This document shows, piece after piece, positions 40,101-52,986 of a stretch of 64,000 nt of DNA. A program made the position numbers and the translations under genes. The DNA is taken from positions 5,704,255 through 5,768,254 of the forward strand of contig CM040750.1 in NCBI GenBank assembly GCA_022829145.1, read 5' to 3'. This DNA is from Albula goreensis (Eukaryota; Chordata; Actinopteri; Albuliformes; Albulidae). Position 1 is the stretch's first letter, and every line of letters begins with the position of its first letter. Under the pieces are notes generated by a model. That model was not told where the DNA came from. It made no database searches and worked only from the letters and a program-made list of their open reading frames with translations.

Positions 40101-43100
40101 ATGTCATTCCAGAGCCTGTGGGTGCCTTGTTTTGTCTAAGCTTTAGAGATGATATCTCGTTCTGAGTTTGTTTTCAGTAACACTCCAGTTTGTCTCTCTC
40201 CTGTAGCTCATTAATGCGGTGGTGCTTCACATCCTGCTCATCGCTCTCAGTGACCCCGACCAGTATCACCTGACCAGCGCTGAACTGGCCAATGACCTCG
40301 ACGTTATGGATGATGCCCGTAAGTGAGGAACCGATCGACCTGAACAAATGCGCAGACAATCATGAGCTTGACTGCCGGCAGGATCAATGGGGTGGTTATT
40401 GAAAGCAGGATACGACACAGATGCATTCACAAGCCATACGCTGTGCTACGCTAGCCATGCTGCGCAGCGCACAGCACTGTGGATAAGTTTTTGTTTATTA
40501 AAATACTGGGGTCAGCTGTTTGTTTATGTTGGTCAACAATCAGGCCTGATTTTGGTCGTCTTTGCCTGAATATAAATTGAACTTTGGCCTTACCGCCCAG
40601 AAAAGTTTGTTGAGGCCTGTCAGTCTGGAAAGTCTGGAAAGTGTAAATGGAGAGACACAAAGTATTTTAATTTCTAAATGGGACACAGAGTTGTGTTGTC
40701 CAAATGAAGAGACACAGTTAGAGTATGTTGTGTAAAGGGAGAGACACAGTTAGAGTATAAATGGAGAGACACAGAGTTGTGTTGTCTTAAGGAAGAGACA
40801 CAGTTAGAGTATGTTGTGTAAATGGAGAGACACAGAGTTGTGTTGTGTAAATGGAGAGACAAAGAGTATGTTGTGTAAATGGCGAGACACAAAGTTGTGT
40901 AGTGGAGAGACACAGTTAGAGTATGTTGTGTAAATGGAGAGACACAGATTAGAGTATGTTCTGTAAATGGAGAGACACAGTTAGAGTTGTATAGTGTAAA
41001 TAGAGAGAGTTTAGGATAGTGCTTCATCTTCCCTGCTGTGGTCGTCTGGCATTCACACATATGGTTTGTTCTGCTACCTCCATTGTCTACCTCTGTTATC
41101 AAACACAGTTCACTTTCTGAGCTTTATTTCAGAATCAAATGATTGTGCATGTAACCCCAAGCTTTCCCACAAATGGCTGACTAAAAAGGAAATCAGAAAT
41201 TTGTTAGTCTGACTCTGGCACCGGGGACTATCATTAAAACTGACTGTGCTGTCCCATTTCCAGGGGATTAGCATTAGCGGTACCTCTGATTGGCCATTGG
41301 CTCAGCCCAGCTGGTGCGAGGCGTGGGCCTACAGCAGCTCCAGAGCCGCCGCTCTGCTCAGGGCTGTCAGAGCGCTCAGCGCGCTGCGCTCCGTCACACA
41401 GATGGAGGGGATTAGGGAGGCCGCATCATCATCATCCACAGCTCCACGGCGTTAGAGTCCGAGTCATCACAGCAGGGGGTGGGGGTAGGGGGCGGGGCTG
41501 CACTCTGCCACCACCGATCAAACACAGAACTGCTGGGGAAGAGTCACTCCACTCAGGTCTGTACTGAGCGCATCCATGTGAGGCACGTTATGTAAAAACC
41601 ACACACCCTTCAGTAACACATTTTAAAACCCATGCAAGGATATTTTAAGTTACTGAAATTACTGAAGTTTCAGGTTCATTGAATACATTTGTTTTGTTTG
41701 GTTACATTGTTTTCACATGAAAAGTCATGCTTCCTTTCTGGTTGAATAAGTGGGATTAGCTAACAAGCTCTAATAGGAAAATGAGTCATCTCTGGCTGAC
41801 ATGTCCCCTGCAGCCAGGTTGGGTGATGTCACTACGTGTGACAGCGGAATTTGGTGAAACGGATGATGGAGGGAAATTCATTTTGAGCCACACGGCCAAA
41901 AATTGTAGAAAAGCACAAGGAAGTGACTCCTAGTTACTGTACTTTGGACCGTCTTAAAAACATTAAAAAAACATTAAAAATATGATTAATTGATTTAATT
42001 TATCTGTACAGTCATTGTATTCCTGGAGCACCTCGATTTTTATGGTTGTTTGAAATGTCCGTGAAAAAGGTAACGAAACTTTAAATATCTGGGGTCATTG
42101 TGCTGGACCCTGTGGTGTCACACCAGGGCAATAGTGAAGACAGCGCACACTGAGTCCTTTTGTAGTGACAATGGCCAGTTGCGTAACCGTTAAATTACCA
42201 TTCTTTTACGTCCTCTGCTTTCATTTCCAAAGACAGTCACACAGGACAGCACGATATGGCAAGTCAATGTGCAACAGAACCTCCCCTGCACTCAACAAGA
42301 GAACCTCCCCTCACTCAACAAGAGAACCTCCCCTCACTCAACAAGAGAACCCCCTCCTCACTCAACAAGAGAACCGCCCCCTCACTCAACAAGAGAATTA
42401 TTCATTTCAGTGCAGCTATAGCTGTGTAGGATATTACATCTGCACAGCTGGGTGCAGCTGTAGCTGTGTAGGTTATTACATCTGCACAGCTGGGTGCAGC
42501 TATAGCTGTGTAGGTTATTACATCTGCACAGATGGGTGCAGCTGTATCTGTGTGGTTTATCTAAGGGTGGGATAAGGACAGTGTCGGGCTTCTCTTCCCC
42601 CATCACACCTTGCGCATGGAAACACAACACCTTGCTGACATTTGCCTCCAAATCTGCAGTTACATAAATCACAAAGCTGGCGTGAGATGAGCTGAGTGAC
42701 ACATCTGTGCACTCTGTTTGGGGATGTCTTGGTGTCAGACACTGTGGCTCTTTTGTGATTAATAACCTTTTTATTTCCTTTGTTTTTTTTTTTCAGATAT
42801 GAGCATCGCCACAGCAATCTCCCTCCTTATGATTCTGATTTGTGGAATGGCCACATATGGAGCTTATAAGGTGACTGGATGTTCAAACGAACTGAGATGC
42901 TTCATCATGATTATGTGTTTTACTGTAACTGCAGTCTGTTCCCAAGGGCTCAGTGTTCATATTTTGCTTAATTCATACATCTCTTGGAAAGATAACTGAA
43001 TTTTAATTATATTTTTTAAGCCCCTGTTGGAATGATAATACTGTGGTGTCACTGCAGCTATTCATATAAGGTAATCAGATTAAGCTGAGAAGTGAGAGGG

Positions 43101-46100
43101 CAAAACTTTTCTCTTGTAAAATATCCCAGCTTTGATAGTGAGAGTCTGAGGGCTGCCACATGCTTCTGTCTTACTCCTGCTTGGAATGGAGGAAGAATCA
43201 AAAAGGGCATCAGATTGGGGAGTTCTGCTTCAGAGTGCCTGTTTATTATATTATATTATATTATATTATATTATATTATATTATATTATATTATATTATA
43301 TTATATTATAGTATAGTATTTGGTATTATTTATTATATACCAGTTTCTCTATCACATATACAAAGATATAAGATCGAGGTAATTCAAAGCTAGCAACAGT
43401 ACAGTAGTTGTCCAATTGTATCCTATAAAATGTATGTTGCTCCACTTAAAGGTGTCTACTTGTTACAATGGAATGGATAAAATACTATAACATCATATTT
43501 ATATTTGCTGTATCACTGATGTCCACCTTTCTTATCTCATTTCTTAGGATGCCTTTATAAAAATAGGAAAAATGTGGTGACAAGCCCTTTTTATTGTGTT
43601 GTTTTATGTGATAGTAATATGGAATACTACAGAATAAATAAGACAAGAAAGAAAATGAAACACAGAAAATTACACCCTATGACAGACATCTGGCCCCACC
43701 TTGGAGTTTAGCAAGTTCAGAAAAAGCACGGACAACTCAGCCAAAACGAACTGTCGTACGATGTGTTGTGAGCTAGTTTAACTCGTTTGAAGTATATGGA
43801 AGCCTTGAGCCTCTCTCAGTTACCAGACCTGGGTTGTATATCAGCCATTGCTTTTCTTGTGCTTTTACAATATTAAAAGGGCCTTCTTATTCATTAGAGA
43901 TTATATATACATATATATACACACACACATACATGTAATTGTTTAAAAGTGATAGAATATGTACAAAATAAAATGTCAAAAATAAATCCTCCTTTTTTCA
44001 GAAACATGCTGCCTGGATCATTCCCTTCTTCTGCTACCAAATATTCGATTTTGCTCTTAACACCCTTGTTGCAATTAGTGTTGTGGTGTATCCCGTCACC
44101 ATCCAGGACTACCTTCAGCAACTGGTGGGTGGCATTCCTGTTCCCCTGTCTGACTCTGTGGTGTTCCCGTTCCCCTGTCTGTCTCTGTGGTGTTCCCGTT
44201 CCCCTGTCTGTCTCTGTGGTGTTCCCATTCCCTGTCTGTCTCTGTGGTGTTCCCGTTCCCCTGTCTGTCTCTGTGGTGTTCCCGTTCCCCTGTCTGTCTC
44301 TGTGGTGTTCCTGTTCCCCTGTCTGTCTCTGTGGTGTTCCCGTTCCCCTGTCTGTCTCTGTGGTGTTCCCGTTCCCCTGTCTGTCTCTGTGGTGTTCCCG
44401 TTCCCCTGTCTGTCTCTGTGGTGTTCCGTTCCCCTGTCTGTCTCTGTGGTGTTCCCGTTCCCTGTCTGTCTCTGTGGTGTTCCCGTTCCCCTGCCTGTCT
44501 CTGTGGTGCTCCCGTTCCCCTGCCTGTCTCTGTGGTGCTCCCGTTCCCCTGCCTGTCTCTGTGGTGTTCTCATTTCCCTGTCTGTCTCTGTGGTGTTCCC
44601 GTTCCCCTGTCTGTCTCTGTGGTGTTCCCGTTCCCCTGTCTGTCTCTGTGGTGTTCCCGTTCCCCTGCCTGTCTCTGTGGTGTTCTCATTTCCCTGTCTG
44701 TCTCTGTGGTGTTCCCGTTCCCCTGTCTGTCTCTGTGGTGTTCCCGTTCCCCTGTCTGTCTCTGTGGTGTTCCTGTTCCCCTGTCTGTCTCTGTGGTGTT
44801 CCCGTTCCCCTGTCTGTCTCTGTGGTGTTCCCGTTCCCCTGTCTGTCTCTGCGGTGTTCTCGTTCCCCTGTCTGTCTCTGTGGTGTTCCCGTTCTCCTGT
44901 CTGTCTCTGTGGTGTTCCCGTTTCCCTGTCTGTCTCTGTGGTATTCCCGTTCCCCTGTCTGTCTCTGTGGGTTTGCATATTCCTGAGCCCCTTCGAGCCT
45001 CTGAGCGAAGCCTCTCTCTGTCATTCTCACAGCCTGGAAACTTCCCCTACAAGGACGAAATCATGTCCATGAGCAACGCATGCCTCGTCTTCATCGTTGT
45101 CCTCTTCATCAGCTGCATCCTGACCTTCAAGGTAAGGGACGTCTCTGTGGTTGATGTTACACTAATGATCATGAACTGAAGGGTAACATAAATAATGTAA
45201 CATGAACAAGTCATTAAGAAATGCATTTAATAAAGCATTACCATATATTTATATACATTAAATAATCTATCCAAAGCCACCAATCCTTATTTCAGCTTAT
45301 TCAGGAATAGTATCCTATTTTATATTTTAAATCCACAGAAGCTTTTGACTCATGCAGTGATACTGAGTATGGCAGATGCCCAGTCGCCATTAAACCCCAT
45401 AACAGACCATCATACCCACAGCTCTGATGGAAAGGTCTGTATAAAATCACAGTGGGTGAACGTTAGCGGCGCTCCCTCAGACCATTCAGATAGGCTTGAT
45501 TATGTATTTGCGCTGATTTAAACGGACAGGGTCCTCGGGGAAATGGAAACGCACACAAACACTCGCAGCAAAACAGTCAGGCGATATCTATCGCATCAGA
45601 GCACTTCCTCCAAATACAGATACGCAGTCTTACCAAGGGTGATCACAGTGAGGTCTACTGGAGGATAAAACTGCCTTATTAATGTCTGAAGCTGAAGTTT
45701 TCGTACATCTCATGTCTAGCTCACTGCTTGGCCTGCCCACATATATTTCCTCCTGCGATTATGTCTTGGTGTATAGTGTCTACTCTACGGTTTTAGAAAA
45801 CATTTGATGAAGCTTCCAGGTCTTCAGCCTTGACCTTTTGACCCTATTCTGACTATCTTTGTTGTCTCTCAGAGGATTTCTCACCACAGTTAATTGCTGT
45901 TTATAAACTGGCACTTCAACTCCATCAAAATCGCCATGGGTCAGCATTTTTTAAAGAAGGATAACCTTGATTCTTTGATAATTAGAAATGATAAACCCCT
46001 TTCCAAACTTAATTTTCTCAGCAGTGCTTGAAAAGTGTTGTTCAGAAGTGGACTGGCCTCCCAGGTCTGGTTTAAGTTGGTTTGGGTCACATCTGACTGG

Positions 46101-49100
46101 ATTATGTAACCTGGGTAACCATATGTTACACCAATTTAAAATGTCATCCATTTTTGAGCCCCTGTTTTTTAATTTGTGTATGCTTCCTGTAGGAAATAGT
46201 TTTATGAAATATAACATACATATAACACATTATTATGAACATATATGCAAAACTTTCACAAGTACACTGATGACTACTTTATTACCTGATACCTCTGAGT
46301 TCTTTTGTCGGTTATACTGAAGAAATAACTTAATCGTTACACTACAACTTTTTATAACTAAATCGAGATAAAACTGATATCATAGTCCTAGCTCTAGGTG
46401 CAAAGGCTCAGAGAAGAAAACTGTGTGGCTGTCTAGCCTTTTAGTCCCATTTAGCATGTTGAAAGTAAGTAAATTAAGACTCTGACCTTAACTCTGTGAC
46501 TCAGTTTAAAAATATTGCAAAAGTGCACTGTGTTATTTCACAGGCTGATGCAGAAACTTGTTGATTTTTTTTTTCCAAGACTGTGTTATTAAAATGCCAT
46601 TTTCTTGGGTCTTTTGAAGAAAATGGTTGATCATCTGGGGCTAAAACAAAATTATGAGAAAGAAATCTTTCGAAACTTTTAACCTTTGTGTTAATTGGAA
46701 ACACTCATCTGAATATTTGTATAACAGATTCAGAAAAACAACCACAGCTGTAACTTCCAGACTGCAGGGTGCAGACTCAGTGCATGTATGTGAGAGTGAA
46801 TTCAAATCAATGCAAATAATTCTAGGTCATTGAAACATATAACTTTGAATGGCATGGTTAGTCGCTAAAGCATGGCCATAGGGAAGATGCTAAGTAGCCT
46901 GTAGCTGCATGCTAATACATTAGCGTTCCCCCTAAAAATGGCAGGTTTTCAAGCTTTCTCAAAAGAAAATAATTAAGCAAATTGTATTGTGTTGTGTTGA
47001 AAATAAAATGTGGTGTGTAAAACGCTTGGGTTAAAACAGCAAGGAAAATGTGAAAGCTTTGGAGACAGTGAGAAGGTACATATCTACATATTTGCAGTGA
47101 CAACTTAATCATTTTTTGATTTGGCGTGTTCATTATTTTGTCTACCCTTTGAATGTATAATTGCAGTGTGCACATCCCCTTCTGTTCCTTTAACTGAGAA
47201 GGCATATTGTACAGTTTGGGGCTCTCATATTCCTAGTTGAAGTTTTATGTGAGTGGATTTGGAGCTTGCTTTGCTAAGCTGAATGGGACATGCTTGAGTA
47301 GATCTCTGGAAATAGAGGGCTTTTGGGTGCAGTAGACATCATGGGAAATCAAAGAGGAAATCCCACCAAAGGATTATTTAATTTATTGTTTTTGATTTTT
47401 TATTTTTCATATGAATCGGCCCCCCGGGGCACACCACTCTAAAGTTCAAAGCCCCTGGAAGAGGCAGCAGTCTGCAGGAGCGAGCCCTTCCAGTGCTGCT
47501 GTTTCCGTAACGCAGGAGCAGGGGCCGCTGGTAGAGGGGCCCGAAAAGCACTGCCTCTGGACACCGGGGGGACCCGGGGGTCCCGGGGGACCATTACATT
47601 ACACTGACAAACTGCCAAATAGCCCTGCGTCCTACTGTGCCCCCATTTTAAACTACTGTACCAAACTGTGTGAAGTGTTTGCAGTCCTTGACCTTTCAAT
47701 ATTACTCTTATAACAATATTTCTGTTGTACCGTACAAAGACTTTCACTCAGAGGTGCAGGCAGGGGACATAGAAAAATTTGGCTTAAAATTCTGTGGTAC
47801 ACTTTAGGGAGAATCAAACCATATTTACGCCTGAATTCGGTCAATATTTATCTGATTTATGGATAATTGTAACCCACATGTTTTTTTGTACATAAACTCA
47901 GTTTGGTGAATTCCTGAATAATCCTAAAGTAACTCACAAATGAGAGTGAAAAGACAAACTAAAAACTTAACACGACTATTAAAGCTAATGATGGCCTGCA
48001 TCTCACATTAACTCAGGTATACAGCAGTATTTATGCAGGTTTCTATAGATGTAAATACCTCTCTGATACACCACAGGAAGCAGAAACAGAGGCAGTCAGC
48101 AAAGAGATTTTTAAAATGATAAAAAATACATTACATACAAACAAAAACTATGTACGTAAAGTGTGCAGCTGAAGAGGGAATTTGGATTCTTACATTTGAT
48201 CTGTTCAGATGATCATATCTTTAAATCAAGGCATGTGAACTAAAGATCTCCAATTATTTAGGTGGCTTCCCAGTGAAAATGCAAAATGAACAATACATAT
48301 TTTGACTACATTGGCAGTCAAAATAATGTCACCGTGGAGAAAAAAATTACATAAAAGTACAGCTACAAAGCATGCAGTAAGGTGGTGTTATGAAATATTC
48401 TGTATGGACTGTGTCGCTGTTCATGGAACAAGCGATTGGCTGATTACTGCTGGCATATGGAGCTTAGTCCCACCTGGAAGAGTATGATAAAGATGTTAGA
48501 CATTAGTGTATAAGTATCTTCTATAAGAGGTGTCTTTAATCAAACTCAATCGTGTACACTGGTGCTACACACGATGTGTTTATAAACTGAAAGAGCTGTA
48601 AGTTTGAGTTTTTATCTGAATGAATTAGCGGGATATTGATGGTGTTAGGTGCAGGAGACATCAGTAGACTCCGTTTTTTATTGGAATATCAGCTACAGGA
48701 AATGTTTGATGCCTTAAACAGACAGTGATGTGTGGGGACTGTTTGGTGCCTTGCTAATGGTGTCAGAGGTGGGATCTGGGGCTTGGCGCTGGGGAAGCTT
48801 TCTGGGTGGACTGGGTCACTGACACTGGTGGTGTTGAGTTTGGCTTGGGGCTGCTGCCTCTGGCAGGATGATGGTGATTGGTGAGGTCAGCGAACACTGA
48901 GGGCCTTTTTTAGCCTCTCTCACGCAGCACGTCCCCTGGCCGCTGGCTCTCCGGTCCCCTGTTTTCTCTGGTCGGGGACAGAGGTGTGCGGGGTCAGTTA
49001 TTTCCTTCCTCTCCAGCACTTCATCACTGTCAAGTCTGGAGTTGACATTTATTGAGATGATAAATAAAAGTTCTCTCACATGCATTCAGAACCTGCTTAA

Positions 49101-49845
49101 TGTGTGTTGAGTCAAAGCCAGTCCCCCGCATTATGGTTCAAATAAAACACTCTATTTACCGGCAGTGGCATTTAAAAATTCAAATAAGTGTCTTCTTTGG
49201 GAAAACTTGACTCAGTTGAAGTTCCCCTCCTGGAAAATACCAGAGTGAAAGTAAAATAACACAGGTATAATTTACTGCTGCTTAAATCTGTCCTAAGGAT
49301 TTTTGCTCTTTTTATTGTTTTATTATTTGTATATAAAGTACAAAAATATACCTCAATAGGTAGGAAAAATATTTTATACATTTTTGTAATATATTTTCTA
49401 ATATATGTGTTTGTTTTGTGAACACATATGTTGTCTTTGATTTTTGCGCAATTATTCAATAACATTATCTGTATTAGTTTTGAAAATTGTGATAGTATTG
49501 ATAGAAGACCAGTGAATACTACTAAAGTTATATAAAAATATAATGTGAATTGTAATATGATTATAACTTGTTCACAGTATATTATAAAATATAATGCTGC
49601 ATGTGTTTTTCTCTTTGCAGGCTTACCTGATTGGCTGTGTGTGGAACTGCTACAGATACGTCAGTGGAAGAGGCCCTGCGCAGGTCTTGCTTCACGTCAC
49701 CTTTAATGACACCACAGTAAGTCAAAACTGCCAGGTCTCACCAGTGGTGAAGTAAAACCCAAAACCACATGTAACTGTATGTACTGCAGCCAGCCAAGTC
49801 TCTTCATGATCCATGTGCTTTCTGCATGTAGTTTGTCCACACACA

Positions 49846-49919
<74 letters not shown>

Positions 49920-52900
49920 CAGAGCATCGTCCAAACCACCTTGTGTCACCCTTTTGTCCATCCTGCCATATTCCAGGTCCACTTCCCACACGCCCCCACT
50001 CAGTTCTGTGAGACTGACCAATATTACGCTTCATCGTCTTCCAGAATAAATAACAGAAGCAGGAACCAATGGAAAAAACAGTGAATATGGTTCACATAGA
50101 AAGTTTATACAGTGTGGGCTTCCCTTCTGTGAATCATAAAGCCATCATGTTAGAAGAGGAAGGAAATATAAAGTAGAGAAGTACCACAATGGCTTTAAGG
50201 GGATTGTCTTCACTCTGGTAAAGCCATTAGCTTGAGTTGCCTCCTCCACAGTAGGCTTGCTTATGAGTCTTTCCCTGGTGGTGTGAAGGCCCTCTCCCCC
50301 AGTTAGGCTGCCCTGTGCTGGCCCTGCTGTTTTCACACTGAGCCACGGTACATTCACAGCACTGAGCATTCACAGCCTGGGTAGTGCAGGTCTATGGAGG
50401 CCCTGTGTTTCACATCAGGTCCATCCACTGCTGTGTCTCTGGGCTGAGAGTCCACATTACTGCTACATTACCACTACATTACTGTTACATTACCGCTACA
50501 TTACTGCTACATTACTGTTACATTACCACTACATTACTGCTACATTACTGCCTCATTACTGCTACATTACCACTACATTACTGCTACATTACTGCCTCAT
50601 TACCGCTGTGTAAGTGCCACATTACCACTGCATTACCACCTCAATGGTGCTTCGTAACTGCTACATTACCGCTGCAGGGGGATAGGTTAGATGGAGTGGA
50701 CTACAGATGAACTGATGACCCTAAAATATTCTGTCTGTCGTTAAAGGAATTATAGCTCTTTTAATTCTGTATCCCATGGTGAAATTTTAGGATAAATTGT
50801 CAAAGGTTTGGGATATTCCTCATTATAAAAGATGATAGATGTTGTTATCACTTTTATTTTATCCTGAAATGTATGTTTACAACCTGTCATTTGTAACATT
50901 GTGTTCCTGGGTAGTAATGAAGAGAGTTTTGTGACCAAAAAATCTCTCCAGTAATGTTTCTGCTAACTGTGGTCAGTGTGTTTTTAAATAGTCCTGGTGA
51001 AATATAGTCATACTTGAAAAGCTCAAGAGAGGAGTACAAAGCATGGGTACAGTCCAGAAGGACTTTGCTTTTTTCCCATAGTTCAACTGAAGTAGTTGAT
51101 TTCCAACAGCAACCCTGTCTGCCGACTCCCTCATTCGTATATCAAGAGTTGTAACTGAATTGTACATAAGCAAGCACCAGGACCGAGAAAGGTGTGGCTG
51201 TGAGAAAGAGAGGTGGTGTCTTGTGATAGCCGGCAGTCAAACCCCCGATAACAGGCGTCACACTCTGCTTACAGCACAAGCTTCTTTACGGCATCAGCCA
51301 CCCGGAGACCAGGCTATAGTGGCTGTCATGGGTTTTTTATTTTCCTAATTTCACTTTTGGCGCAGCAGGCAGCTTTTTCATGGGTATGGGTGATTAACGT
51401 CCCACCTTTGTTTTTTTTGGATTCTGGACAGAGTCGAGGCTGATGAAGTATCTGAGTTATACTGCAGTCTCGTTTCTTTCGTTGGGTCTATATTTACTGA
51501 AAAATTTATATGTTGGTCATTTCATGTTTTTGTTTTGGCGAGTTTAAAAATGAAGGGTTTAAAAGGATTGCATGATGATAATTATGATTATTGATGCAAG
51601 GTGTTCTCCCGTAGCTAGAGGTATATTTCAGAATATAACTCCAGATGCTGGACTCTGGCATAGATGCAGGATGCGTAAGGCTGAAAGAATGAGCAGGATA
51701 TAGTTGTGTTTTGGTTTCATGGTGGCAGAACTGCAAGAGTCTATAATATAGAAAACACCTGTGGAACAGAGGGAAGAGGTCTCCTTTTAGGGTGCAGAAG
51801 TCATAAGCACAACAAAAACAACCTGCTCCTGCCATGATTCTCGAAGCCTTGCTGTCAGTTTCATTTAAATACACAGCGCGGGACAGCACTGCTGGTGTGA
51901 GACTTGAGAAGCTGTGAGGTTTGAAAGGGGAGAAGAATTCGTTACCTGGCAGCAGTGTAACGGTGAGGAAACTGAGCTTGTCACGCAAACATCTCTATGG
52001 ATAGAGGAGAAATTAAGAATAGAACATTTTACCTCTAAAATCCAGTGGGCATTCTGATGATATACTTGAGCAGGTTATTCACAGCAAATTGTTAATATAA
52101 GCAAATATGCTAAAAAAGTAAATTACAAAAAATTATTTCATAAGCAAATAATGTAACATAGAATTCAAGCATAAATAGTCCTGACAGCTGATATCAGACA
52201 GGTGTTGCACATTGCAGGGCAAGTGGTGAAACTGACTGCGCGAGGCTAAAAGCTACAACAGGTGATTTTGTGAGTGGGAAACAGCAGGGGCACACAGGGA
52301 ACCCCCCCCCTCCCCCAGTGAGGTCCAGTGGGAAGTCCAGTGGCCTGTGGACAGATTTGATGGCCCATGGTGTCAGTAATGAAACCTGGGTGAGTTTGAA
52401 TCTAAGAAGACTCCTAGTAACAGATAGAAATACCATTTCCAGGCTATAGCAGATACTCGGGTGACTGACATATGTCATAAATTCCCATTGTGACATCAGA
52501 CAGACACAGAGTACAAGACACAGAGCTCTCTTCATTAGTACAGAGGCTGTTCATCATACAGTCTGTGTCCATGAAATCGACCGACTGGGATTAACAAGCA
52601 TTGCTCAGAAGCTATAAAAATAGCCTGTAGCTGTCAAGGTTTAAAAATAAATGCTGTTTTGATATGTAGCTCTCTTCCTCTCTCACTCTCTGTCTCTCTG
52701 TCTCTCGCTTTCTCTCTCACTCAAAAATGTCTTATGTAAGAGTCTGCATGTCTCCTGATGGTTTAAAATCCCTCTGATGGCATGGTGCGTTAGGCCAGAT
52801 GGATAAATATAGGGCCATTTCAACATTTCTGCATGAATTAGAGAATTTATGTAAAATGTATTTTTATACATGCATTTTATGTCTCTTTCAGGGTATTATG

Positions 52901-52948
52901 AATGTCATAAAAATCAGAACCGTGTCCAGTGCAGCTCATGCTTGTATC

Positions 52949-52986
<38 letters not shown>

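Noticed and set aside
44083-45179. Long open frames (over 280 codons) on both strands
   Set aside because: They are read through a 29-bp tandem repeat with no stop in any frame; low-complexity peptide and no homology, inside laptm4b intron 4.
47411-47713. 100-codon frame with Gly-Gly-Pro motif, collagen-like at a glance
   Set aside because: The motif comes from a short palindromic GGGGGACC run; no splice sites or homology, within laptm4b intron 5.
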